From Afipia massiliensis (GTDB lineage Bacteria; Pseudomonadota; Alphaproteobacteria; Rhizobiales; Xanthobacteraceae), in the NCBI RefSeq assembly GCF_001006325.2, contig NZ_LBIA02000001.1, positions 738,501 to 802,500 on the forward strand: DNA of 64,000 bases, given 5' to 3'. Position 1 is the stretch's first letter; the number at the start of each line of letters is the position of its first letter. The notes under the pieces are model-generated. The model was not told the origin of the DNA, ran no database searches, and worked only from the letters and a program-made list of their open reading frames with translations. Position numbers and translations under genes: made by a program. Positions 18,046 to 26,878 of the stretch are shown here, in pieces.

Positions 18046-19731
18046 ATGACCGATTTCATAGGTGGCGGGCTGGATGTTTCCAGCCGCGATCTCGCTGGCG
18101 CCGGGCTCGGCGAGCGGCTGAAGCGCTATGCGCAGTGGCTCAGCCGGTGCAGCGCGTTCGATCTCGCCTCCTGCGCCGCGCTGGCCGCGCTTGTTATCGT
18201 TGCGCTGTGGACCTTCCAGAACTACGCGATTTCCAACGACGAGGGCGTACAGCATCGCTACGGCGAACTGATCATCGCCTACTACAAGAGCGGCTTCACC
18301 GACCAGTCGCTGTTCAAGCTCGACAATCTCTATCTCTATGGCGGACTGTTCGACATCGCCGCGCTGGGTCTGGCGCAGATCCTGCCCGTCGATCAGTACG
18401 AACTGCGCCATCTCTTGTGCGCACTGATCGGCATCGGCGGCATCGGTGCGGCGGCTGCGACGGCACGCCTGATCGCCGGGCCGCGCGCCGCCTTCTTCGC
18501 CATCATCGCGCTGGTGCTGTGCGGCTCGTGGTACGGCGGCATGTTCAACCACACCAAGGGCATTCCGCTGGCCGCCTTCATGGCCGGAGCGATGTATTTC
18601 CTGATCCGCGCCACGCGCGATCTGCCCGTGCCGCGGATGCGCGACGTGATCGGGTTCGGCATCATGACCGGCGCCGCGCTGGGCATCCGATCGCTGAGCC
18701 TGCTGCTGATCGGATATGCCGGCCTCGCCATCCTCCTGAGCATGCCCCGCCCGGTGGCCGGCCACTGGCAGGAGCGCGCGCGGTTCGTGATGCGATCGGC
18801 GCTGTGGCTCATGCCCGCCTTCGTGATCGCCTATGTCATCATGATCGCGGCGTGGCCATGGGCGGCGCTGTCGCCGCTCAACCCGATCCGCGGCCTGCTG
18901 TCATTCAACGACTTCCACTATCACATCCGCACGATCCTGTTCGGCCAGGTCTACGAGATGGCCAACGTGCCGCGCTACTACGTGCCGACCTACATCGCGA
19001 TCCGGCTGCCGCTACTGACGCTCGGCGGAACGCTGCTCGGACTGGCGCTGATCCTGCTGCCAAAAAGTATCGGCGGCATCGGCGGCGCGCGCCGCCGCGA
19101 ACTCGGGCTGATTGCGTTCGCCGCGATTTTCCCGGTGGTGTGTCAGGTCATCACGGAGGGACCGGCGTTCGACGGCTGCCGTCATTTCCTGTTCGTGTTT
19201 CCGCCGATCGCAATTCTCGCCGGCGTTGGCCTCAGCGCCTCGATCGGCGCGCTGGCGCGGCTGCATCGCGGCACCATGATCGTCTGGCTCGCCATCATCA
19301 CCACGGGATACACCTGGACGGCGGGCAAGCTGTATCACCTGCATCCCTATGAGTATCTCTATTACAATCAGCTCGTCGGCGGGCTGGAAGGCGCGTCGCG
19401 GCGCTTCGTGACCGATTACTGGGTCAACATCATGCCCGAGGCGCTCGAGGAGCTGCACGATTTCCTCGACCGCACCGAGCCCGCCACCGCGAAGACCAAC
19501 GTCTATCGTGTCGCCGTTTGCGGCGAGCGCGTCTCCTATGAAGAGTATGCGCGGCCGAACCTGCAATGGATCAGGATGCATGACTGGCGCTTCGCCGATT
19601 TCTACATCGCGCCGACCCACATGAACTGCGACCGCATTCTCGCCGGAAAGGTCATCGGCAGAATCGAACGCCTCGGCGTGACCATCGGCACCATCAAGGA
19701 TCGCCGCGCCGTGCGAGAGCGGGAAGAATGA
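18046..19731 (+). CDS. polytopic membrane protein, GT39/ArnT-like glycosyltransferase candidate
   Basis: 561 aa. It starts at MTDFIGGGLDVSS, directly after GGGGG. About ten hydrophobic spans are visible (for example LAALVIVALWTFQ, GRAAFFAIIALVLCGSWY, LLLIGYAGLAILLSM, FVIAYVIMIAAWPW, ILAGVGLSASIGAL). The first loop contains NDEGVQHRYGELIIAYY, an acidic pair in the position of the catalytic Asp-Glu of membrane glycosyltransferases that use polyprenyl-phosphate sugars. The C-terminal 150 residues are soluble and probably periplasmic. The donor and acceptor are unknown, and it could also be a non-catalytic relative. Confidence 0.65.
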   Translation: MTDFIGGGLDVSSRDLAGAGLGERLKRYAQWLSRCSAFDLASCAALAALVIVALWTFQNYAISNDEGVQHRYGELIIAYYKSGFTDQSLFKLDNLYLYGGLFDIAALGLAQILPVDQYELRHLLCALIGIGGIGAAAATARLIAGPRAAFFAIIALVLCGSWYGGMFNHTKGIPLAAFMAGAMYFLIRATRDLPVPRMRDVIGFGIMTGAALGIRSLSLLLIGYAGLAILLSMPRPVAGHWQERARFVMRSALWLMPAFVIAYVIMIAAWPWAALSPLNPIRGLLSFNDFHYHIRTILFGQVYEMANVPRYYVPTYIAIRLPLLTLGGTLLGLALILLPKSIGGIGGARRRELGLIAFAAIFPVVCQVITEGPAFDGCRHFLFVFPPIAILAGVGLSASIGALARLHRGTMIVWLAIITTGYTWTAGKLYHLHPYEYLYYNQLVGGLEGASRRFVTDYWVNIMPEALEELHDFLDRTEPATAKTNVYRVAVCGERVSYEEYARPNLQWIRMHDWRFADFYIAPTHMNCDRILAGKVIGRIERLGVTIGTIKDRRAVREREE

Positions 19732-19891
19732 CTTGGAGCGCGACTTGCAACATGAACGGCTGCACAAGGCTCATCACCAAGATACCGGCGTTAATACTTT
19801 CGAAAGTGTAAGCAATCGTCGGGAACTTTTCGCGTTGCGATGGGTTATAATCACTCCGCCCAAATGTTCGATCCCACCTAAAGGAATAGAT

Positions 19892-20284
19892 ATGCGAACT
19901 GGAAAACTTCTCGCGGCCGTTCTGCTTGCCGGCGCGACAGCCCTCGCCGTCTCGCAGCCCGCAACCGCGGTGCCGCTGATGAACGATGCAGCGCTGAGCA
20001 AGGCAGCGCCGACCGGCGATGTCACCAACGTGCAGTACTACCGCCGCGGCTACGGTCATCGCCACCACCACCATCATGGCCACTACCATCGCCGTGGCTA
20101 TGGCAGCACCGCAGCCGGCATCGGCATCGGTCTCGCGGCAGGCGCGGTGATCGGCGGCGCTATTGCCGCCTCGCAGGCGCAGGCCCAGCAGAACGCGGCC
20201 TATTGTGCGCAGCGCTACCGCTCCTACGATCCTCGTTCCGGCACCTACCTGAACAACGACGGCAACCGCTATCCCTGCCCGTAA
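19892..20284 (+). CDS. BA14K-family exported protein
   Basis: 130 aa with signal peptide (GKLLAAVLLAGATALAVSQPATA). There is a His/Gly/Tyr-rich middle (RRGYGHRHHHHHGHYHRRGYG), a Gly/Ala hydrophobic segment (AGIGIGLAAGAVIGGAIAAS), and the C-terminal BA14K motif with CAQRYRSYDPRSGTYL ending in NRYPCP (two Cys). BA14K was first described as an immunoreactive Brucella protein; the biochemical role is not clear. AAAGGAA ribosome site upstream. A strong terminator follows at 20315. Confidence 0.85.
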   Translation: MRTGKLLAAVLLAGATALAVSQPATAVPLMNDAALSKAAPTGDVTNVQYYRRGYGHRHHHHHGHYHRRGYGSTAAGIGIGLAAGAVIGGAIAASQAQAQQNAAYCAQRYRSYDPRSGTYLNNDGNRYPCP

Positions 20285-20314
20285 GTTTTCGCCGAAATCC
20301 TGAACGATCACGAC

Positions 20315-20344
20315 AGCCGCGAGACGATGTCTCGCGGCTTTTTG
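20315..20344 (+). terminator. rho-independent terminator after the BA14K gene
   Basis: Perfect 10-bp stem AGCCGCGAGA / TCTCGCGGCT, loop CGATG, followed by TTTTTG. Confidence 0.9.
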
Positions 20345-20467
20345 TTGCCGTGCCGCTGCAATAGCGGTGGTTTGCCATGAGGCGCTCGGCTAGGCTTCGC
20401 GCATCGCGCCATCGCCGCAAGGCGGAATAAAACAAGGCGAAACAAAAACGACCACCGGGGAAATGCC

Positions 20468-21808
20468 ATGATGATTGCCACGGCCATCCGCACCCACGCC
20501 GCACGATATGCGCTCGCCCTGCTTACGCTCACGGGAATGAACATGATTGCTTCCACCGGATTGGATGCGCAAACCGCCCAGCCGCTTCCGACAGCGGCCG
20601 AGACCGATCCGAAGACACTCGGCCTGATGCAGGGCTTTCCGCCGCCGCCCGACAAGACCATCCGCTTCATCGACGGCTCGTCGTCGCGCTTTCCGAACAC
20701 GCGCTGGGCGTTCAGCCACTACCGCGAACTGGTGCCGACCGCGACGGTGTCGCGCGGCGAAGGCCCGGTGGCGCCGCTGCCGCGCGCCGAACGCGATCTC
20801 GGCGGCGTCGCCATCACCACCATGGACGGCAAGGCGATCACCTTCAATGACGCGATGCAGCTGACTTATACCGACGGCATCGTTGTGATGCACAAGGGCA
20901 AGATCGTCTTTGAAAAGTATTTCGGCGAAGGCAGCCCGCAACTGCCGCACATCGCGTTCTCGGTGACGAAGTCCTTCGTCGGCACGCTGGCGGCGGTGCT
21001 CGCGGCCAACGGCAAGCTCGATCCCGCGGCTCCCGTCACCAAGTACGTGCCCGAACTGAAAGACACCGCCTATGGCGACGCCACCGTGCGCCAGGTGATG
21101 GACATGACCATCGGCGTGAAGTTCTCGGAAAACTATTCCGATCCGAATGCCGAAGTGTTCGACTATGCCCGCGCCGGCGGCATGATGCCCATCGCCCCCG
21201 GCTATCAGGGGCCGCGCAGCTTCTACGCCTTTCTCGTCAAGCTGAACAAGGAAGGCGAGCACGGTCAGGCCTTCGCCTACAAGACGGCAAACGCCGAAGT
21301 CCTGGCATGGATCGTCAAGCGTGCCTCCGGCCAGTCGCTGGCCGCGCTGCTGTCATCGGAAATCTGGTCGAAGCTCGGCGCCGAGCATGACGGCTACTTT
21401 ATGGTCGACAGCGTCGGCACCGAATCCGGCGGCGGCGGCTACAACACCGCGTTGCGCGATCTTGCGCGCTTCGGCGAGATGATGCGCAACAAGGGCAAGT
21501 TCAACGGCCAGCAGGTCATTCCCGAAGCCGCCGTCGCCGACGTGACGCAGGGCGGCAAGAAGGACGACTTCGCCAAGGCCGGTTACGGACTGCTGAAGGG
21601 CTGGTCCTATCGCGACATGTGGTGGATCACCCACAACGAACACAACGCCTACGTCGCGCGCGGCATCTACGGCCAGAGCGTTTACGTCGATCCGACCGCG
21701 GAGATGGTGATCGCCCGCTACGCCTCGCATCCGATGGCGGCCAACGCAGCCAACGATCCGGTCTCGCTGCCGATGTACATGGCGCTGGCGAAGGAGCTGA
21801 TGAAGTAG
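20468..21808 (+). CDS. class C beta-lactamase-fold serine hydrolase (NylB-like), exported
   Basis: 446 aa with an N-terminal signal region (residues about 1-35). The serine-acylase motif SVTK lies at residues 165-168 (IAFSVTKSFVGTLAAVLAANG), the YxxN-like segment in FAYKTANAEVLAWI, and a Gly-rich loop VGTESGGGGYNTALRDLARFGEMM, as in 6-aminohexanoate-dimer hydrolase and esterase relatives of the family. It is probably periplasmic, with an unknown amide or ester substrate. It stands alone between a terminator and a palindromic repeat. Confidence 0.85.
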   Translation: MMIATAIRTHAARYALALLTLTGMNMIASTGLDAQTAQPLPTAAETDPKTLGLMQGFPPPPDKTIRFIDGSSSRFPNTRWAFSHYRELVPTATVSRGEGPVAPLPRAERDLGGVAITTMDGKAITFNDAMQLTYTDGIVVMHKGKIVFEKYFGEGSPQLPHIAFSVTKSFVGTLAAVLAANGKLDPAAPVTKYVPELKDTAYGDATVRQVMDMTIGVKFSENYSDPNAEVFDYARAGGMMPIAPGYQGPRSFYAFLVKLNKEGEHGQAFAYKTANAEVLAWIVKRASGQSLAALLSSEIWSKLGAEHDGYFMVDSVGTESGGGGYNTALRDLARFGEMMRNKGKFNGQQVIPEAAVADVTQGGKKDDFAKAGYGLLKGWSYRDMWWITHNEHNAYVARGIYGQSVYVDPTAEMVIARYASHPMAANAANDPVSLPMYMALAKELMK

Positions 21809-21868
21809 GCGCGCGGTCCTGAGATAGCCAGTCGCGCAATTCTGCACGAGCCTTGATGCAACAACAGT

Positions 21869-21992
21869 GTCGTCCCCGCGAAAGCGGGGACCCATAACCA
21901 CCGAACGTCGTGATGACGGCGAGACGATCGCTCCAGCACCTTTCTCAATCGAGAGTTCAGGGAGTATGGGTCCCCGCTTTCGCGGGGACGAC
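21869..21992. repeat. palindromic repeat (GTCGTCCCCGCGAAAGCGGGG type), copy 1
   Basis: Left arm GTCGTCCCCGCGAAAGCGGG plus GACCCATA; right arm TATGGGTCCCCGCTTTCGCG plus GGGACGAC. Each arm is also a small hairpin. Related copies are at 22397-22523 and 23063-23188. Confidence 0.9.
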
Positions 21993-22032
21993 GTGGAGAA
22001 ATCACGCACAAACAAATACTGTCTGAAATTAC

Positions 22033-22236
22033 CTAAGCCACATCCCGGCGCGGCGGCGCCATCACGGCGTGCGCGGACACCTCGTCCAGCACCTGCCGCA
22101 ATTCCTCCTCCAGATATTCGTTGGCGATGATCAGCGCCTTGAGCGCGCCGCGGAGATCGCCGCCACAGGTCGCAATCGCGCTGTCGACGGCGCGGTCGTA
22201 ACGGTCGATGTCTTTCTGCGTGGCCGGTGTAAACAT
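22033..22236 (-). CDS. small conserved hypothetical protein
   Basis: 67 aa from MFTPATQKDIDRYDRAVD, with GGGGAG seven bases upstream. It is predicted all-helical: AIATCGGDLRGALKALIIANEYLEEELRQVLDEVSAHAV is a strongly amphipathic Leu/Ala/Glu stretch that could pair as a coiled coil. No signal or membrane segment. Such short proteins are common in Bradyrhizobiaceae with no assigned role. It lies alone between palindromic repeats. Confidence 0.65.
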   Translation of the reverse strand: MFTPATQKDIDRYDRAVDSAIATCGGDLRGALKALIIANEYLEEELRQVLDEVSAHAVMAPPRRDVA

Positions 22237-22396
22237 GAGGGCTCCCCGATGCTGGCAGAGATCCGGCAAGCCGGACGTGTCGTCCGGCGAGTCGCGGCAT
22301 GAATTCATGTTCCCTATTTGTTCTTTACGAGTGCGCCCTGTCAAGAGCCCGTCCGGCCTACCCACCGCTGGACGCGATGGTCGCTCAACGTTGAGC

Positions 22397-22523
22397 GTCG
22401 TCCCCGCGAAAGCGGGGAACCATAACCACCGAACGACGCGATGATAGTGAGAAGGTCGCTCCAGCATCTTCCTCAAATCGAGCGCTCAGGGAGTATGGGT
22501 CCCCCGGCCTTCGCCGGGACGAC
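22397..22523. repeat. palindromic repeat (GTCGTCCCCGC type), copy 2
   Basis: The arms GTCGTCCCCGCGAAAGCGGG and TATGGGTCCCCCGGCCTTCG...GGGACGAC match copy 1 with a few changes, notably GCCTTCGCC in place of GCTTTCGC in the right arm. Confidence 0.85.
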
Positions 22524-22841
22524 GCGGAGAGAGACTCCCGCAACATTTCGTGATGGGGATACGAATCCCCGCGCTCTGAACCTCTCTTATGTTCGGCCTG
22601 TCCTGTTCGCGAGGGGCGCTTTCTAGAGGCGTCTGAAGGCGGAGCAGGATGCGGCGCCTGCACGCGTGTCTCGCACACACGTCGTCCGGGAGGCTGGGGT
22701 CACCGTCCGGGCCAACTACGTGGCTCTGCCGTTCGCGGCTGGACGTCGGTGAGGACGAAGGCGGCGAAAGCCGGCCGGATCAGGACGTGAAAGCGTCCGT
22801 CCTCACCCGGAAGTACGGTCCCCTCGCCCAAAATCGCCGGA

Positions 22842-22938
22842 ATGGAGCGCCGCAAGGCGATGCGCTTCCGGACCTACATCGCCTCGCAAGCGATGCCGGA
22901 AGCGAAACGATACCAAGGTGCGCCTCGCGGCGCTCCAT
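22842..22938. repeat. nested-hairpin element A (ATGGAGCGCCGC arms)
   Basis: Outer arms 22842-22859 and 22921-22938 are complementary at 17 of 18 positions (ATGGAGCGCCGCRAGGCG). Inside, CGCTTCCGG (22863-22871) pairs with CCGGAAGCG (22896-22904), and inside that CATCGC (22877-22882) pairs with GCGATG (22890-22895). An element with related arms is at 61463-61591. Confidence 0.75.
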
Positions 22939-23062
22939 GCCCCTCGCTCTTGGGGCGGAACTAAAGCTCACCTCGCGCGACGCGCGAGAACGCAGACGCG
23001 TGGCTGTTTGAAAATTGAATCGGAAAGTCGAAGTGACGCACACTATCGCATCACACTCAATC

Positions 23063-23188
23063 GTCGTCCCCGCGCAGGCGGGGACCCATAACCGCCGAAC
23101 GTTATGGTGACGAAGGAAAGAGTTGGCCCGCTATCGCGACAACATTGATGACTCAGGGAGTATGGGTCCCCGCCTGCGCGGGGACGAC
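23063..23188. repeat. palindromic repeat (GTCGTCCCCGC type), copy 3
   Basis: The arms GTCGTCCCCGCGCAGGCGGG and TATGGGTCCCCGCCTGCGCG...GGGACGAC show the same layout as copies 1 and 2, with a compensated change (GCAGGC/GCCTGC), so the structure is kept while the sequence varies. Confidence 0.9.
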
Positions 23189-23228
23189 CGGAGAGAGGTC
23201 ACGCGCGCCGTCTCAACACACGCGATGC

Positions 23229-23315
23229 GTCATCACCGGGCTTGACCCGGTGATCCACGTCTTGCTTGCGAAAGCAAATGAAGGCGTGGATGGCCGGGTC
23301 AAGCCCGGCCATGAC
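23229..23315. repeat. palindromic repeat (GTCATSRCCGGGC type), uninterrupted copy
   Basis: The arms GTCATCACCGGGCTTGACCC...ATCCACG and CGTGGATGGCCGGGTCAAGC...GGCCATGAC flank a short loop. It is the same family as 14121-14288, but without an insert. It lies just downstream of the beta-barrel gene's stop and may act as its terminator. Confidence 0.85.
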
Positions 23316-23340
23316 AAACTGTAAGGTGTAGTGCTTGGCC

Positions 23341-24996
23341 TCACCGCTGCACGCGGATGCCGAGCATCACCACCGTGGAAGCTGAGTTCGCGCCGGTGAT
23401 CGAACTATCCAGCCAGTCGTGGCGCACCTGCGCCTTGAGCTGGAACGTGCGCGACAGTTTGTAGACCAGATCGCCCTCCACAAAGTAGCGCTTGTCGAAC
23501 CGCGTGCCGTCGTAGTCCGAGGTGCCGGTGCCGACCTTCGCGGTGCCGATCAGCCAGCGGCGAAATGCATGATCCACCTGCAACGAGTAATCGCGGGAGA
23601 TCACACCGGAAACGCCGGCCAGAGTGGTCTCGCCGATGGACGATGTCGCATCGAGCCGCACCGTGGTCAGTCCGGATGCGGTCCAGATCAGCGACGCGCT
23701 GGTCAAGAGACCCGTCATGTCGGAAAGGCGCGGATCCTGATAGGTGCGCAGCGAATAGCCGACCGCGGCTTCGCCGGTCAGCAGCCGCGAGAATTCGAAC
23801 GTGGTGCCAGCCTTCACATAGCCGCCGTTGGAATCGCGCTGATAGCCGGACCGGTCGAACTTCACGTCGTGAAGCCGGGTGTCGGCCTTCACTTCGCCGA
23901 ACGGCTTCAGGCCGGGCATCAGGTCGTAGCTGACGCGCGCGAGCCCACCGAACTGGTTGTAGTTGCGGTCGTCGTTGGTCGTGCTCGTCCCGTCGGTGAG
24001 CATCGATTGCTGATACGTCGTGCGATCGGCAAGACCCGCGACCGAAACCTGCAGGCGGTTGAAATCGTGCTCGATGCCCGCAGTGCCGCCGATCGCTGTC
24101 GCCAGCGGATATTTGGTAAGACCCGCCTGGATGTTGGGCGAACCGGGATTGTCGGTGAAAACCCGCATCCGCAGTTCGGTGTTGATGCGGGTATCGCGCG
24201 TGGCGTCGATGCGGCCGTTGATCCTGCCGTTGAAATTCGGCGCGTTGATGCTGGTCGGCACCGGCGAGGGCCCGTCGATGCCCGGCGGAAATGTCGTGCC
24301 GTAGCCGGTGAAGGAGCCGCGCAGATCGGCGATCAGCGAATGGCGCTTCCAGTCGGACGCGATCAGCAATTCCGGCGCCACCCTGTAGAATGCCGATCCC
24401 TTCGGCTGGTTCATACGGCCGGGATTGGTGTCGTATCCGCCCCAGAGTTCGACCGCAGCCTTGGTGAGAAACGCGCCGCTGTGGAAACCGACATTGGCGA
24501 ACGGATCGTCGTCGAGTTTCAGGCGGCGGCGCGCGGGCTGGCCGGGAAGCGTGCCGGCGACCGACGGCGAAACCGGGGCTGCGATGCGTGCGCGTGGTGT
24601 GGACGGCGACGGATTGCCTGGACCGACAAACTTCGGCTTCGGCGCGCCGGGATAAAGCTTCGGCTTTTTGCGCACGCGATTAAGCGAATCGAAGCCGCTC
24701 TCCGATGCGCCGGACGCTGGCGGAATGCCATAGGTCGGAATCGTGCCGATCCGCGACGGCGCAGGCGTACCGCGCGAATTATCGTCAGCCTGCGCAGTCC
24801 GGCGCAGCAGCGACTGGTCGCGCGGAGCGAACCCGCCCTGCGTGGGACTCAGCATGTCGGGAGTGAGCGACTGCGCGAATGCGGTTGAAGGGTGGCACAG
24901 CGCCAGCAGAGCGCACACCGGCAGCGCACGCCATTCGGGCGCACGCCAGCGATGGTCCCACAACCGGACAGGTTGCTGCGAGCCTTGCACTTTCAC
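23341..24996 (-). CDS. outer-membrane beta-barrel protein
   Basis: 551 aa. N-terminal signal region ALPVCALLALCHPSTAFAQ (cleavage near residue 41), then a disordered Pro/Arg/Ser-rich linker (about 60-155), then a long series of alternating strands ending VVMLGIRVQR, typical of OMP_b-brl_2-type barrels in Bradyrhizobiaceae. Pieces such as FEFSRLLTGEAAVGYSLRTY and FQLKAQVRHDWLDSS show the two-residue periodicity. The pore or adhesive role is unknown. It is divergent from kdsD, with 242 bp between the starts. Confidence 0.75.
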   Translation of the reverse strand: MKVQGSQQPVRLWDHRWRAPEWRALPVCALLALCHPSTAFAQSLTPDMLSPTQGGFAPRDQSLLRRTAQADDNSRGTPAPSRIGTIPTYGIPPASGASESGFDSLNRVRKKPKLYPGAPKPKFVGPGNPSPSTPRARIAAPVSPSVAGTLPGQPARRRLKLDDDPFANVGFHSGAFLTKAAVELWGGYDTNPGRMNQPKGSAFYRVAPELLIASDWKRHSLIADLRGSFTGYGTTFPPGIDGPSPVPTSINAPNFNGRINGRIDATRDTRINTELRMRVFTDNPGSPNIQAGLTKYPLATAIGGTAGIEHDFNRLQVSVAGLADRTTYQQSMLTDGTSTTNDDRNYNQFGGLARVSYDLMPGLKPFGEVKADTRLHDVKFDRSGYQRDSNGGYVKAGTTFEFSRLLTGEAAVGYSLRTYQDPRLSDMTGLLTSASLIWTASGLTTVRLDATSSIGETTLAGVSGVISRDYSLQVDHAFRRWLIGTAKVGTGTSDYDGTRFDKRYFVEGDLVYKLSRTFQLKAQVRHDWLDSSITGANSASTVVMLGIRVQR

Positions 24997-25238
24997 TCAT
25001 CTCCCGGCCCCCGAAAGCCACTTGGGGCCGCGCCGGAAAACCAAACAACTTCAGACAATTGCGGAGGGAACGCCGCCGCCCGGCGCTGGAACAACGCCGT
25101 TAACAGAGTTAAAACAATTATGGTTAACGCCCCGTTGCGAGGGCCGGAGCGCGTCGCGTCAGCCGCTTCGATGTGCTAGGTAAACTCCCCGGATCGACGC
25201 GCGCACGGCGCTCCCTCCCCGCTCAATTGGAACCTGTT

Positions 25239-26252
25239 ATGGCCAGCTCAACATCGCGGACAGCGACCCCTTCCGCGACCCGCACCGCGTCGGCGGCGAT
25301 CGAATCCGCGCTGCGCACGCTCGATGCAGAAGCGAGCGGCGTCACCGCGCTGGCGAATGCCCTCCAGTCGGACCTCGGACCTGCGTTCGACGCCGCCGTC
25401 GCGCGGGTTCGTGAGGCCAAGGGCCGCCTGATCGTGACGGGCCTCGGCAAGTCCGGCCACATCGGCAAGAAAATGGCGGCGACCTTCGCCTCCACCGGCA
25501 CCCCCGCCTTCTTCGTTCACGCGGCGGAAGCGAGCCACGGCGACCTCGGCATGATCACCGGCGACGATGTCATCATGGCGCTGTCTTGGTCCGGCGAGAC
25601 TGCCGAACTGAAGAACCTGATCAATTACTCGCGCCGCTTCCGCATTGGATTGATCGCAGTGACCTCGGAGGCAGACTCGACGCTGGGCGCCGCCGCCGAC
25701 ATCGTGCTAACACTGCCCAAGGCGCGCGAGGCCTGCCCGCACAACCTCGCGCCGACGACGTCGTCGCTGATGCAGCTCGCGCTCGGCGATGCACTCGCCG
25801 TGGCGCTGCTCGAAAGCCGCGGCTTCACCGCGCTCGATTTCAGCGCGCTGCATCCCTCCGGCAAACTCGGCGCGATGCTGAAATTCGTGCGCGACCTGAT
25901 GCACAAGGATGCTGCCGTGCCGGTCAAACCGCTCGGCACCAAAATGTCCGACGCGCTGGTGGAGATGACATCGAAGGGCTTCGGCTGCGTAGGCATTACC
26001 GATGCGCGCGGCGAGATTATCGGCATCGTCACCGACGGCGATTTGCGCCGTCACATGCGGCCTGACCTGATGACCGCCACGGTCGATGACGTCATGACGA
26101 AAAATCCGAAGACCATCAGCCCCGATCTACTCGCCAGCGAGGCGCTGGAGATCCTCAATACCTCGAAGATCACCGCGCTGATCGTCACCGACGGAAAGAA
26201 ACCGGTAGGCATCGTGCATCTGCACGATATCCTGCGCGCAGGCGTCGCTTAA
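25239..26252 (+). CDS. kdsD: arabinose-5-phosphate isomerase
   Basis: 337 aa. It converts ribulose-5-phosphate to arabinose-5-phosphate, the first step to Kdo of lipopolysaccharide. SIS domain (about 40-180): IVTGLGKSGHIGKKMAATFASTGT, AEASHGDLGMI, LSWSGETAELKNL; then two CBS domains (about 205-337): GFGCVGITDARGEIIGIVTDGDLRR and LIVTDGKKPVGIVHLHDILRAG. This start was chosen over an in-frame ATG at 25173 because the upstream residues are not conserved. A capsule-linked KpsF is less likely, since no capsule genes are nearby. Confidence 0.92.
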   Translation: MASSTSRTATPSATRTASAAIESALRTLDAEASGVTALANALQSDLGPAFDAAVARVREAKGRLIVTGLGKSGHIGKKMAATFASTGTPAFFVHAAEASHGDLGMITGDDVIMALSWSGETAELKNLINYSRRFRIGLIAVTSEADSTLGAAADIVLTLPKAREACPHNLAPTTSSLMQLALGDALAVALLESRGFTALDFSALHPSGKLGAMLKFVRDLMHKDAAVPVKPLGTKMSDALVEMTSKGFGCVGITDARGEIIGIVTDGDLRRHMRPDLMTATVDDVMTKNPKTISPDLLASEALEILNTSKITALIVTDGKKPVGIVHLHDILRAGVA

Positions 26253-26261
26253 CCGCGCGAC

Positions 26262-26807
26262 TTAGTTCTGCGGAAATCGCGCAGCGTTCGACTCAAGCGG
26301 CAGGTCGAGACCGTTGGCGATGTAAGCAACCGTGTGATAAAAGCCGCAAAGCTGCATGATCTCCAAGATCTTCATGCCGTCGAAATGTGCGGCAAGCGCG
26401 GCGAACTCCTCACTCGTCAGCCTCGCGCGATGATGAAGCGCATCGACCGCCGCGATCAGCGTTTGCTCGGCGCCAGACCAGCACGACGCATCGGCCGGCT
26501 CGAGAACTGTCGCCCTCACCTGCTCGTCGGTCAGTTTCGCCGCTTGCGCGAAAGCAGTGACGTGCACACCCCACTCGTATTCGCAGCCGGTCAATGCGCA
26601 AGTCCGCTTAATGACGATTTCACGCTCGCGCAGGGACAGTGGCCCGCGATCGAGCAGACTGGCATTGCGAAACTTCTTCCACGCACGTTCGGACGTCGCA
26701 ATCGTTCGAAATAGAACCAGCGGCGAAGCCCCCGGGGGCATGACCCGGTCGAAATCGGCCTGAACATCGGCCGGGTAAGGCGGCTGCAACGGCGCGATCC
26801 GTGACAT
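26262..26807 (-). CDS. carboxymuconolactone decarboxylase (AhpD-like) family protein
   Basis: 181 aa. It contains the CMD domain segment REREIVIKRTCALTGCEYEWGVHV, with two Cys four residues apart and a His, unlike the CxxC of AhpD peroxidase partners. The end FDGMKILEIMQLCGFYHTVAYIANGLDLPLE is typical of the family. Members are peroxidatic or decarboxylating; the substrate is unknown. It is divergent from the HxlR gene, with shared operators at 26821 and 26843, so it is very probably the target of that regulator. Confidence 0.85.
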   Translation of the reverse strand: MSRIAPLQPPYPADVQADFDRVMPPGASPLVLFRTIATSERAWKKFRNASLLDRGPLSLREREIVIKRTCALTGCEYEWGVHVTAFAQAAKLTDEQVRATVLEPADASCWSGAEQTLIAAVDALHHRARLTSEEFAALAAHFDGMKILEIMQLCGFYHTVAYIANGLDLPLESNAARFPQN

Positions 26808-26820
26808 CGCGAACTCCTGT

Positions 26821-26837
26821 GCTACAATATCGATAGC
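26821..26837. promoter_or_regulatory. operator copy 1 (GCTA-N9-TAGC) between CMD and HxlR genes
   Basis: GCTACAATATCGATAGC, an inverted repeat with arms GCTA and TAGC. A second copy of the same layout starts 22 bp downstream, two helical turns away. Both lie in the 71-bp gap between divergent starts. Confidence 0.7.
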
Positions 26838-26842
26838 GCAAT

Positions 26843-26859
26843 GCTACATTTTTAATAGC
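26843..26859. promoter_or_regulatory. operator copy 2 (GCTA-N9-TAGC)
   Basis: GCTACATTTTTAATAGC shares GCTACA and TAGC at the same positions as copy 1. It lies 19 bases before the HxlR start, where it would cover the promoter of the regulator and allow autoregulation. Confidence 0.7.
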
Positions 26860-26878
26860 AAAAGGCAAGAGGCACGTC

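Larger units (their letters stand above)
22237..23340. other. 1.1-kb stretch without a supported gene, filled with repeats
   Basis: It contains the promoter side of the 67-aa gene, two copies of the GTCGTCCCCGC palindrome, a nested hairpin element at 22842-22938, and a GTCATCACCGGGC-type palindrome. A 120-codon frame at 22649-23011 is open on the plus strand, but it is built across the repeat sequence and shows no family features, so I do not call it a gene. Confidence 0.7.

Noticed and set aside
22649..23011. A 120-codon plus-strand ORF between repeats
   Set aside because: It spans the nested-hairpin element, has no domain or ribosome site and shows Arg-rich out-of-frame composition typical of GC-rich shadows.
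21869..23188. A CRISPR array formed by the spaced repeats
   Set aside because: The copies are few, palindromic, 120-127 bp long and unequally spaced, with no cas genes.
25100..25127. Three TTAA half-sites in the gap between the beta-barrel and kdsD genes
   Set aside because: The spacings of 5 and 11 bp do not fit the CtrA N7 arrangement.
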